A stretch of 64,000 nt of DNA from JACOMS01 sp964352785 (lineage in GTDB: Bacteria > Pseudomonadota > Alphaproteobacteria > Caulobacterales > Maricaulaceae). Each line of letters opens with the position of its first letter. Within the stretch, counting starts at the first letter, position 1. Both the position numbers and the translations under genes were made by a program. Below the pieces are notes generated by a model. That model saw only the letters and a list, made by a program, of their open reading frames with translations, ran no database searches and had not been told where the DNA came from. This document shows positions 18,292 through 26,015 of this stretch, piece by piece. The stretch spans positions 110,849 to 174,848 of the forward strand of contig CAYGTI010000004.1 in the NCBI GenBank assembly GCA_964352785.1, in the 5' to 3' direction.

Positions 18292-18322
18292 GGTCCTTGA
18301 TGAGTAATGTGCATCAAGGACC
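18292..18322. repeat. 11-bp hairpin covering the ribosome site of an OrfA remnant
   Basis: GGTCCTTGATG (18292-18302) and CATCAAGGACC (18312-18322) are perfect complements with a 9-base loop. The right arm contains AAGGA, the ribosome site for the ATG at 18329. Such hairpins shield some transposase genes from read-through translation. No T-run follows, so it is not a normal terminator. Confidence 0.6.
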
Positions 18323-18328
18323 ACTATC

Positions 18329-18481
18329 ATGGCACAGCAACATAAAGAAGAATTCCTAGCAGAAGCTGTTCTGTTAGGAATGACGGGCGGACTTTCGCGC
18401 AAGAAGGTTGCAACTGAGCTCAGGGTTGGATTTTCAACATTAATCCGTTTGATATGGCTTCATAGGCTGCTGTGCCCCTAG
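18329..18481 (+). pseudogene. IS3-family OrfA N-terminal fragment
   Basis: An open frame of 50 codons starting MAQQHKEEFLAEAVLLG and continuing with GLSRKKVATELRVGFSTL. It matches the helix-turn-helix start of IS3-family OrfA (transposase_8 type, normally about 90-100 residues; EFKxEAV...GLS...VAxxLGVGxSTL). The match stops after about 42 residues, where an IS end-like sequence of the opposite orientation begins (about 18466-18490). The fragment cannot make a transposase. Confidence 0.65.
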
Positions 18482-18483
18482 CT

Positions 18484-18770
18484 TTATGGACACCTTGCTA
18501 CTTCATTTTGTTGCCATCTCAAAATCAAAGGGTGACAACACCCCTTGTTAGCATGCCTGCGTTTTGGATTGTAAAAAGTCTTGATTTAATTAAACATGTC
18601 TTGCCGTGCTTCTTGACGGGTTTTGTAAGTTTTTCTCTAAATCCTCTCAGTCTTGACCAAATGGAAGAAGCTCTCCGCGACAGCGTTAACATATCACAAT
18701 CGTAGCAATTCTCACGACGGCTCATATTGGCTTCCAAATTGTGATCAAGGAAGTCGTACTGTCTTTTCGG
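18484..18770 (-). pseudogene. Decayed IS3-family OrfB (DDE transposase) C-terminus
   Basis: On the minus strand MSRRENCYD, then in another frame AVAESFFHLVKTERI, then RKTYKTRQEARQDM and TFYNPKRRHA follow in the order of the IS3-family integrase core. The frame is broken by an 11-base insertion at 18688-18698 between the Asp and Asn codons of NCYDN. In-frame stops occur at 18637-18639 and 18586-18588. After the last stop, the sequence reading out (GGTGTCCATAAAGCTAGGGG) resembles an IS3 terminal repeat. The DDE glutamate of the AxES motif is still readable. The first part of the gene is missing. Confidence 0.72.
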
Positions 18771-18776
18771 CCCCGT

Positions 18777-19008
18777 TCACACAATTATCCGCCTGACCGA
18801 CTCGATAAAGTTTTCTGTTGAAATTTCGTGTGTAAGCGATTCTGAAACTCCGTCATCTTTTATATCAGCGGACCTTACCTGTGTCATTCCGTCAGGAAAG
18901 TGGACGTCGCAAATTTGAAGTATTCTGATGGTTTTTAGATTTACACTCACAGTTCTTAATAGGTGAAAACACCAAAATTACACAAATGAATATTAGCACA
19001 AATTTCAT
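18777..19008 (-). pseudogene. Possible frameshifted small secreted-protein gene
   Basis: From ATG 19008 the frame encodes a signal-peptide-like stretch (MKFVLIFICVILVFSPIKN) that runs out after 38 codons. In the next frame, from GTG 18950 to the stop at 18777, 57 codons read like protein (MSVNLKTIRILQICDVHFPDG at the start, HEISTENFIESVRRIIV at the end). A single frameshift would join them. No family recognised. It lies between the IS scar and the tRNA, so decay is plausible. The stretch 19009-19128 holds nothing visible. Confidence 0.3.
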
Positions 19009-19128
19009 TATCAAGGATATCGAAGCATCTCAGCAAAAGTTGGGACGCGCAGAAATAGTCCAATAGTATGAAAGCTCATGCCAATTATTGGTAAAAACGC
19101 TATTTATCAATAATTTAGATAAAAGAAA

Positions 19129-19204
<76 letters not shown>

Positions 19205-19301
19205 ATTTTCAAGTGGTCAGTGACCATGAAAGCGGCGCAAACCTAATTCGGGCAAGATATGTAATCAAGCCCAAAGGTCATATTATCGCGCCGTGAGTGT
19301 A

Positions 19302-19748
19302 TTAAATTTCGACCTCTTCGACATCGTCGTCATCAGAGTCGTCAGGTGGGGGAAGTTCGTCGTCTTCGTCGTCGTCGACAAGTGCGGCGTCCTCATCCTC
19401 ATCTTCGTCCGGAGAGTATTCGTTGAAATTGGGCGATTCTTCGTCGTCATCGCTTCCGCCGCTGATCACGGCTGCGTCGTCTCCGTCAAGCTCAAGTTCT
19501 TTGGCTTCTTCCTCTTCTTCGTCGATGTCTTCTTCATCAACCTCTTTTTCTGTTTCGTCATCCTCGTCATCATCATCCGGTTTGGATTTGAGCGGCTTTG
19601 CGGCAACGGGAATTGTCGCGGGGTCGAAAGCCGTTGGGTCAAAGCTATGTTCGCATTTCGGGCAGACAGCCGGGCGCTTTAGCAAATCATAAAATTTGCT
19701 GCTGCATTCGGGACAGACCCGTTTCTCTCCAAGATCCACTTTTGTCAT
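19302..19748 (-). CDS. TIGR02300 family (FYDLN acid) protein
   Basis: 148 residues. The N-terminus has a zinc-ribbon-like pair CPEC...CPKC around FYDLLKRP, the conserved core of the TIGR02300 (FYDLN_acid) family of alphaproteobacteria. From about residue 55 the chain is an extremely acidic Asp/Glu tail, typical of the family and probably disordered. Function is unknown. It is divergent from aroA, its usual neighbour. No signal peptide. Confidence 0.88.
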   Translation of the reverse strand: MTKVDLGEKRVCPECSSKFYDLLKRPAVCPKCEHSFDPTAFDPATIPVAAKPLKSKPDDDDEDDETEKEVDEEDIDEEEEEAKELELDGDDAAVISGGSDDDEESPNFNEYSPDEDEDEDAALVDDDEDDELPPPDDSDDDDVEEVEI

Positions 19749-19876
19749 GTTGTATCCTCATCTATCCGCGCGCTTATCATTATGCGTCTTGCACTCACCG
19801 TGCGTCAATGTAAAAGCGACGTCAAACACTTAACGCCCGCGTCTTAGCGGTTGAAAAGATCAAGTCAACAAACAAT

Positions 19877-21229
19877 ATGATCAATACGAAGCCAGACCCC
19901 AATGTTCGCCCGGCAACGGCGGAAAAATCAAACCGTTTAATTGGACAGGCGTCTGCGCCCGGCGACAAGTCCATGTCGCACAGAGCCGTTATTTTTGGCA
20001 GCCTTGCCAAGGGTGAAACCCGCGTCTCTGGCCTTTTGGAGGGGGATGATATTCTCTCAACGGTAGGGGCTATGAGGGCCCTTGGTGCGGATATTCACAA
20101 AGACGGAGATGACTGGATTGTGACGGGCTGCGGCGAGGCTGGCCTTAAAACTCCTGATGAGGTTATTGATTGCGGAAATGCCGGAACTGGCGTGCGCCTC
20201 ATTATGGGGGCGGCCGCCGGTTATAATATTACCGCGACATATACGGGCGATGTCTCGCTGCGCGGACGTCCTATGGGACGCATCGTTGACCCGCTGCGCG
20301 AGATGGGCGTTACCGCCGCAACACAAGAGGGCGGGCGTCTGCCCGTAACGTTATCGTCATCCGGCATGTTGGCGGCTATTGATTATTCGCCCAAGCAAGC
20401 GTCTGCGCAGGTCAAGTCGGCGATATTGCTTGCGGGGCTTCGTGCAAACGGCACCACCACTGTGCGCGAGCCAAGATTATCCCGGGATCATTCTGAAAAT
20501 ATGCTCAGAGCGTTTGGTGTTAATGTGGACTCTCGCTCCGATGGTGAGGGCCAAATCGTGAGCCTAACAGGTCCGACTCTGATGAGCGCCACAGATATAA
20601 ATGTTCCGGGGGATCCGTCCTCAGCTGCCTTCCCCGTAGTCGCGGCTCTAATAACGCCCGGCTCAGATGTTTTGATAAAAAACGTCATGATGAACCCGAC
20701 GCGGACAGGCGTGTTCGATACGCTGCGGGAGATGGGCGGAGATTTATCATACGAAAATGAGCGGGCTTCCGGCGGAGAAAACGTCGCCGATATCCGTGTG
20801 CGCTACTCGCGCCTAAAAGGCGTCACTGTGCCACCCGAGCGCGCGCCGTCTATGATCGATGAGTATCCTGTTCTGGCCGTTGCAGCCGCTTTCGCTGACG
20901 GCATTACCCATATGCCGGGTATTCATGAACTGCGCGTCAAAGAAAGTGACCGGATTGCAGCGACCTTTGATTTGCTGACGCAAAACGGCGTTATCGCCGC
21001 GCAAGGCCCGGATAGCTTGACGGTCACAGGGGGGGCGGTTAAAGGCGGCGCTGTTGTGAAAGCCCATCACGATCACAGGATTGCTATGTCGGCTTTGATT
21101 TTAGGTTTGCGGGCCGATCAGCCCATCAGCGTGGATGATGCCTCAATGATTGCGACAAGCTTCCCTGAATTTTTTGAGATGATGAAACGTCTGGGCGCAA
21201 AGATTAGCTTATCCGCTATAAGTCAATAA
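19877..21229 (+). CDS. aroA: 3-phosphoshikimate 1-carboxyvinyltransferase (EPSP synthase)
   Basis: 450 residues. It transfers enolpyruvate from PEP to shikimate 3-phosphate, sixth step of the shikimate pathway. Visible signatures are APGDKSMSHRA (phosphate-binding Lys/Ser), LEGDDILST, GNAGTGVR (the PEP-site glycine motif, with Gly rather than the Ala of tolerant class II forms), QVKSAILLAG, RDHSENML, PGDPSSAAF, and the C-terminal KESDRI and DHRIAMS. First gene of aroA-cmk, whose starts and stops are two bases apart. Cytoplasmic. Confidence 0.97.
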   Translation: MINTKPDPNVRPATAEKSNRLIGQASAPGDKSMSHRAVIFGSLAKGETRVSGLLEGDDILSTVGAMRALGADIHKDGDDWIVTGCGEAGLKTPDEVIDCGNAGTGVRLIMGAAAGYNITATYTGDVSLRGRPMGRIVDPLREMGVTAATQEGGRLPVTLSSSGMLAAIDYSPKQASAQVKSAILLAGLRANGTTTVREPRLSRDHSENMLRAFGVNVDSRSDGEGQIVSLTGPTLMSATDINVPGDPSSAAFPVVAALITPGSDVLIKNVMMNPTRTGVFDTLREMGGDLSYENERASGGENVADIRVRYSRLKGVTVPPERAPSMIDEYPVLAVAAAFADGITHMPGIHELRVKESDRIAATFDLLTQNGVIAAQGPDSLTVTGGAVKGGAVVKAHHDHRIAMSALILGLRADQPISVDDASMIATSFPEFFEMMKRLGAKISLSAISQ

Positions 21230-21231
21230 TC

Positions 21232-21870
21232 ATGACCGTCATTGCCATAGATGGAACATTTGCGAGCGGTAAGGGCACACTTGCCCGAAAACTCGCGGAG
21301 CATTATAGCCTTACATATTTAGACACGGGCAAACTTTACCGCGCAGTGGCGCATCAGGTTTTAAAAGCAGGCGACGATCCGAACGATGCTGAGGTGTGCG
21401 CGCGTCATGCCGGACATATTGATACATCAGCCCTTGATAACCCTATTCTTAAGAGCGGTGGCGTTGGCGCCGCGGCATCACAAGTGGCCATCCACCCAGC
21501 CGTTCGCGCGGCTCTTTTTGATTTTCAGCGTAGCTTTGCATCTCGCGGCGGCGTACTTGATGGGCGTGATATCGGAACTGTGATTTGCCCCGACGCCGAC
21601 GTAAAACTCTATGTCGACGCACAAGCCGGGGAGCGCGCGCGTCGCCGTCATGCGGAGCTGACAGGTTACGGTGAACACATTACCCTTGAGACTGTGCTGG
21701 CACAGCTTACTGAACGCGACTCGCGCGATGCAAATCGCACGGAAGCCCCGCTTAAGCCTGCACATGACGCGCATCTTTTGGACACGACGCAGTTATCTAT
21801 AGACGAGGCTTTTACATCGGCTGTGAAAATTATTGAGGCTGTGCTTGAGGCGAAAGCGCCTAAACTATAG
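21232..21870 (+). CDS. cmk: Cytidylate kinase
   Basis: 212 residues. P-loop IDGTFASGKGTLARKLA, then YLDTGKLYRAVA (substrate site), LDGRDIGTVICPDAD and the Arg-rich lid RRRHAEL. It phosphorylates CMP and dCMP with ATP. It starts two bases after the aroA stop, so the two are co-transcribed; aroA-cmk-rpsA is a widely conserved order. The P-loop reads TFASGKG where most relatives have PAASGKG, a minor change. Confidence 0.96.
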   Translation: MTVIAIDGTFASGKGTLARKLAEHYSLTYLDTGKLYRAVAHQVLKAGDDPNDAEVCARHAGHIDTSALDNPILKSGGVGAAASQVAIHPAVRAALFDFQRSFASRGGVLDGRDIGTVICPDADVKLYVDAQAGERARRRHAELTGYGEHITLETVLAQLTERDSRDANRTEAPLKPAHDAHLLDTTQLSIDEAFTSAVKIIEAVLEAKAPKL

Positions 21871-21883
21871 TGTTGCCTGTATC

Positions 21884-22126
21884 CTATACCGGATCTACGG
21901 GTTTTTTGCGTGGAATTGTCATCACCGCATGTCCCATTGCGGCATTTCCAAAGGTAATGGCAAACCCCACAGCGAGTAAAAATGTCGCCAAAACTGTATC
22001 TGAGGACGAGACGATAAGGTCGCGAATACCACCAAGATTTAAGATCAGCAGAAGCGCCAATAATGCCCATCCGACAAGCACGCCTTTAAGCAAGCTCCAC
22101 AATAAGAGTTTATGAATTCGCGTCAT
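21884..22126 (-). CDS. Small two-helix membrane protein, function unknown
   Basis: 80 residues from ATG 22126, chosen because GGGGA lies about seven bases upstream and because the longer in-frame extension to 22276 reads unlike protein. Two hydrophobic helices (about 9-30 and 40-63) are followed by a short basic tail (IPRKKPVDPV). It sits opposite in strand between cmk and rpsA, so it interrupts the usual cmk-rpsA tandem. No family recognised. Confidence 0.6.
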   Translation of the reverse strand: MTRIHKLLLWSLLKGVLVGWALLALLLILNLGGIRDLIVSSSDTVLATFLLAVGFAITFGNAAMGHAVMTIPRKKPVDPV

Positions 22127-22460
22127 GCTAATTCCCCGTAGCATTATTGTTTTGTTAATATCCCTTATAACCACATGCGACCAAAGGACAAGTTGGACGC
22201 GGACCCTGCAAAGGCATAAGCCTTTGCATTGACAACGCAAAGTCGGCATCTTTGCTTGCAGCCCGTATCTAAACACTCTATAGAGCGCGCGTTCGACGTA
22301 GCCGCAAAGACATACACGGCAGTTTTAACGGTCAAACCGTTAACTAGAGAAAGACTTGAAGGTCTAAACCCTACGAACACATCTTAGTAGGCCCGGATTG
22401 GCTGGGCCAGACCGCAGGATACAACCTGTTGGCCGGAAACTATACTTTTGGAGTAACCCT
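22127..22460 (+). other. Structured leader region of rpsA
   Basis: About 330 bases before rpsA without a gene. Three hairpins can be drawn: TGCAAAGGC-ATAA-GCCTTTGCA at 22207-22228 (9 bp), TTAACGGT-CAA-ACCGTTAA at 22325-22343 (8 bp), and a GGCCC/GGGCC stem at about 22391-22409. S1 is known in enterobacteria to bind its own leader, so a feedback site is possible. The exact promoter is not clear. Confidence 0.4.
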
Positions 22461-24158
22461 ATGAGCGCGGCTCAAGAAACAATGAACCCGAGTACAGATG
22501 ATTTTGCTTCGATGTTCGAAGCTTCCTTTGAAACCAACGATATGAGCGAAGGCTCCGTTATCAAAGGCACAGTCACAGCCATTGAAAAAGATATGGCCAT
22601 GATTGATGTTGGCCTGAAAACCGAAGGCCGCGTGCCTTTGCGTGAGTTTTACACCCCTGGATCCGATGTCCAGATCAAAGTCGGCGACGAAGTCGATATC
22701 TACCTTGAACGTATTGAAAATGCCCTTGGCGATGCTGTTTTGTCACGAGACAAAGCCCGCCGTGAAGAAAGCTGGATCAAAATGGCGAAAGTCTTTGAAA
22801 CTGAAGAGCCCGTGCCCGGCGTGATTGTGGGCCGTGTTAAAGGCGGCTTTACGGTCGACCTTGGCGGCATTAACGCCTTCTTGCCCGGCTCACAGGTTGA
22901 TATACGCCCCGTGCGCGATATCGCGCCGTTGATGAACCAAGAGCAGCCTTTCATGATCTTGAAAATGGACCGCGCGCGCGGCAACATTGTTGTCTCCCGC
23001 CGTGCCATTCTCGAGGAAAGCCGCGCCGAGCAGCGCGCTGAGCTTGTTAATCAACTCGAAGAGGACGAAGTCCGCGAAGGCGTTGTCAAGAACATCACTG
23101 ATTACGGTGCGTTCGTTGATCTTGGCGGTATTGATGGTCTCTTGCACGTCACGGACATGTCTTGGCGCCGCATTTCGCACCCGAGCCAGGTTTTGGCTGT
23201 GGGCGAAACAGTTAAAGTCAAAGTTATCCGTATTAACCCGGAAACCCAGCGCATCAGTCTTGGCATGAAGCAGCTCCAGGAAGACCCATGGACAGCAGCG
23301 ACAGCCAACTACACCGTTGGATCACGCCATAAAGGCACCGTCACTAACATCACGGATTACGGCGCGTTTATCGAGCTTGAAGAAGGCGTCGAAGGTCTTG
23401 TGCACGTCTCTGAAATGTCTTGGACCAAGAAAAACGTTCATCCGGGCAAAATCGTATCAACGTCTCAGGAAGTTGATGTCGAAGTTCTCGAAGTTGACGA
23501 AGAAAAGCGCCGTATCTCTCTGGGTATCAAACAGACTCAAAGCAATCCATGGGATAGCTTCTCTGATAAATACCCTGTCGGCGGCATTATTGACGGCGAA
23601 GTCCGCTCTGTGACTGAATTTGGTCTGTTTATTGGTCTTGATGGCGACATTGACGGTATGGCTCATCTCTCAGACCTATCTTGGGACAAGTCCGGCGAAG
23701 ATGCTTTGAAAGACTTCAAAAAAGGTGACATGGTTCAAGCCAAAATCCTCGAAGTTGATATCGAGAAAGAACGTATCAGTCTGGGTATCAAGCAGCTTGC
23801 GAAAGATACAGCGCCTGCCGGTTCGCGCCGCGGCGCAACGGTCACATGTACCATCACAGCAGTTCAGCCTGCGGGTCTTGACGTGACATTTGGCGAAGAA
23901 GACGAAGTTAAAGCCTTCATCCGTATGGGCGACCTGTCGCGTGAGCGTTCAGAGCAGCGTCCTGAAAGATTTGCGGTCGGCGATAAAGTCGACGCGATGA
24001 TCACCAAAGTCGACAAATCCAAGCGTCAGTACAGCCTGTCCATTCGCGCTCTTGAGATTGCGGAAGAAAAAGAAGCTGTTCAGCAGTATGGTAGTGTTGA
24101 TGCCGGTGCGTCTCTGGGTGATATCCTCGGCGCGGCTCTCAAACGCGGCGACGAGTAA
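22461..24158 (+). CDS. rpsA: 30S ribosomal protein S1
   Basis: 565 residues. The start at ATG 22461 is set by TTTGGAGTAACCCT just before it; an upstream in-frame ATG at 22398 lies in the structured leader and has no ribosome site. Six S1 (OB-fold) repeats are visible at roughly 30-97, 115-180, 200-269, 286-356, 373-443 and 460-530, with the repeat motif ITDYGAFVDLGG...GLLHVTDMSW. S1 holds mRNA on the small subunit and unfolds structured leaders. A strong terminator follows. Confidence 0.96.
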   Translation: MSAAQETMNPSTDDFASMFEASFETNDMSEGSVIKGTVTAIEKDMAMIDVGLKTEGRVPLREFYTPGSDVQIKVGDEVDIYLERIENALGDAVLSRDKARREESWIKMAKVFETEEPVPGVIVGRVKGGFTVDLGGINAFLPGSQVDIRPVRDIAPLMNQEQPFMILKMDRARGNIVVSRRAILEESRAEQRAELVNQLEEDEVREGVVKNITDYGAFVDLGGIDGLLHVTDMSWRRISHPSQVLAVGETVKVKVIRINPETQRISLGMKQLQEDPWTAATANYTVGSRHKGTVTNITDYGAFIELEEGVEGLVHVSEMSWTKKNVHPGKIVSTSQEVDVEVLEVDEEKRRISLGIKQTQSNPWDSFSDKYPVGGIIDGEVRSVTEFGLFIGLDGDIDGMAHLSDLSWDKSGEDALKDFKKGDMVQAKILEVDIEKERISLGIKQLAKDTAPAGSRRGATVTCTITAVQPAGLDVTFGEEDEVKAFIRMGDLSRERSEQRPERFAVGDKVDAMITKVDKSKRQYSLSIRALEIAEEKEAVQQYGSVDAGASLGDILGAALKRGDE

Positions 24159-24182
24159 CCGTCTCAATATAACATGATTAAA

Positions 24183-24212
24183 AACGGCCTCTTTGTAAGG
24201 GGCCGTTTTTTT
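24183..24212 (+). terminator. Rho-independent terminator of rpsA
   Basis: AACGGCCTC-TTTGTAA-GGGGCCGTT forms a 9-bp stem with one G-T pair, followed by seven or more T. It ends 54 bases after the stop codon. Confidence 0.88.
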
Positions 24213-24396
24213 ATGCATGGAAAACATCCGAGGTTTCTACCTTTCCATTCCGACCCGGGCGCCTAGCCTCAAGAGATTGAGAGCTGCCTATCAATCTTTC
24301 CAACTTTATAATCTTTATTTTCCCAGTAAGGGTTGGACTGTCAGGAGACTAATCCTCGATATTGATTTTGGGGGTATGGTCTTATCATGATACATT

Positions 24397-24756
24397 TTGA
24401 TGAAACCGGATCAAACCCACACACCGCACCGCTGCAACCCCGCCGTGCGGCGCGGGTTTCACGGAGGGTCGGAAATTATTGGTACGGCGGGTCTACGCGG
24501 GATGATACCTGTGCTGTTTAGCCAGCTTTATGCATTGTTTGTATCAGAGCACGTCGCGCGCGGGGCGTTGACGCGTATTCGAGATCTGCGCAAAGCCTTG
24601 CAGTCGCTTTATAAGGCTGAGAAACAAAACTTTTGTGTATGGCTCACCCTCGCCATGAAAAGTGATCCGGTGTGGCAGGCCCAAACCTATTCAGCTCACG
24701 CCGCAGGATTTATGCTCGCGTTACGCCCCGGACGGACGGGCGCAGGAGGTAAATAA
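24397..24756 (+). CDS. Orphan open frame within a 13-base inverted repeat pair
   Basis: 119 codons if started at the first ATG; an in-frame ATG at 24502 would give 84. Neither has a clear ribosome site. The second half reads like an alpha-helical protein (RIRDLRKALQSLYKAEKQ). No family recognised. Another frame from 24387 (MIHFDETGSNPH) also reads 44 codons, so the coding frame is uncertain. The rest of the 700-base gap between rpsA and the epimerase shows only a short GCCGCG-CCAA-CGCGGC stem near 24762. Confidence 0.3.
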   Translation: MMKPDQTHTPHRCNPAVRRGFHGGSEIIGTAGLRGMIPVLFSQLYALFVSEHVARGALTRIRDLRKALQSLYKAEKQNFCVWLTLAMKSDPVWQAQTYSAHAAGFMLALRPGRTGAGGK

Positions 24757-24899
24757 TATGGCCGCGCCAACGCGGCAGCCTCTCTACCGGATATGGGATT
24801 AACGCCAAGTCGAGCACTTCAGGTGGAATTACCAACTCATTATGGCTGATGTTGCGATCGTCTTGCCATCAGCCTGCGTAGATCTTGACCCTCCGTGAA
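24458..24899. repeat. Pair of 13-base inverted repeats 416 bases apart
   Basis: TTCACGGAGGGTC (24458-24470) and GACCCTCCGTGAA (24887-24899) are exact reverse complements. They enclose most of the orphan frame. This could be a decayed mobile element, or chance at low probability. No target-site duplication was found by eye. Confidence 0.4.
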
Positions 24900-24912
24900 G
24901 AGCTCATAGCGC

Positions 24913-25923
24913 TTAAACCCTGTAAAAACTTTTATACCAAGTCACGAACTGCTCCAGACCTGCCGTTATATGTGTGCTGGGCGCAAACCCGGTCACAGCC
25001 TCAAGGCTGGACGTATCGGCGCGGGTCGATAAGACGTCGCCGATCTGCATGGGCATCATGTTGCGAATAGCTTTGATCCCGATTTTATCTTCAAGCGTGT
25101 CGATGAAATCCAGCAGCGGGATGACATCACTATTACCAATATTAAACAGGCGGAACGGCGCAACGCCGCTTCGGCTCGGATCAGGATTGTCTCCATCCCA
25201 AGACGGATCACGGGCGGGAGGATGATCGCAGAGTTTGACGATGCCTTCGACAATGTCATCAATATAGGTAAAGTCCCGGGACATCTGTCCGTTATTGTAA
25301 ATATCAATCGGCGTACCATCGATGATCTTTTTTGTAAATTTAAAATAGGCCATGTCGGGCCGTCCCCACGGCCCGTAGACTGTGAAAAACCGTAGGCCAG
25401 AGCAGGGGATATCAAATAAATGGCTGTAGGAATGCGCCATCATTTCATTAGCGCGTTTCGAGGCCGCATAAAATGTCAGTGGGTGATCGGCGGGCGTGTG
25501 CTCAGTGAAGGGCTGGAGCGTATTGGCTCCGTATACGGAACTGGTTGAAGCATAAAGCAGGTGCTTAACGTGGTATTGTCGGCAGCACTCCAGCACATTT
25601 AAAAAACCCGAAAGATTGCTTTTCAAATAATCACGGGGATGAGACAAGCTATGCCGCACCCCGGCTTGTGCAGCGAGGTTAATGACAATGTCCGGGGCGT
25701 GGGATTTAAACACGGCGTCTAAGCTTTGCGCGTCGTCAATATCAATGCGGGCTTCGATAAAATTATCGAACCCGCGCAGCCGCTCAAGGCGGGCCTCTTT
25801 GAGGGCCAGATCATAATAATCCGTCAAGCAATCCACGCCGACAACTTTGTGTCCGGTCTCAAGAAGCGCGAGCGCCGTGTGATTGCCGATAAACCCGGCG
25901 CTGCCTGTAACAAGATAGATCAT
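24913..25923 (-). CDS. UDP-glucuronate 4-epimerase-type NAD-dependent epimerase
   Basis: 336 residues. Extended short-chain dehydrogenase: TGSAGFIGNH is the NAD-binding glycine motif, STSSVYG carries the catalytic Ser/Thr, and YAASKRANE is the YxxxK site. VDCLTDYYD after the second strand is typical of the UDP-glucuronate 4-epimerase group, which makes UDP-galacturonate for surface polysaccharide. Divergent from pgi, with 92 bases between the start codons. Family sure; the exact nucleotide sugar is inferred. Confidence 0.9.
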   Translation of the reverse strand: MIYLVTGSAGFIGNHTALALLETGHKVVGVDCLTDYYDLALKEARLERLRGFDNFIEARIDIDDAQSLDAVFKSHAPDIVINLAAQAGVRHSLSHPRDYLKSNLSGFLNVLECCRQYHVKHLLYASTSSVYGANTLQPFTEHTPADHPLTFYAASKRANEMMAHSYSHLFDIPCSGLRFFTVYGPWGRPDMAYFKFTKKIIDGTPIDIYNNGQMSRDFTYIDDIVEGIVKLCDHPPARDPSWDGDNPDPSRSGVAPFRLFNIGNSDVIPLLDFIDTLEDKIGIKAIRNMMPMQIGDVLSTRADTSSLEAVTGFAPSTHITAGLEQFVTWYKSFYRV

Positions 25924-26015
25924 GGCGCCTCTTAACAGGTCTTCAGGTGTTTTCTACTTTCTATATTGAAAAATTAGGAAATTACGGCCATGAGGACGTC
26001 AAACAGGGACTGACT

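Noticed and set aside
19302..19692. Plus-strand frames rich in Ser and Val opposite the FYDLN gene
   Set aside because: They are the reverse reading of its Asp/Glu-rich tail codons.
24387..24521. 44-codon frame beginning MIHFDETGSNPH as a gene
   Set aside because: It overlaps the longer orphan frame, has no ribosome site and no recognisable family; neither frame can be preferred firmly.
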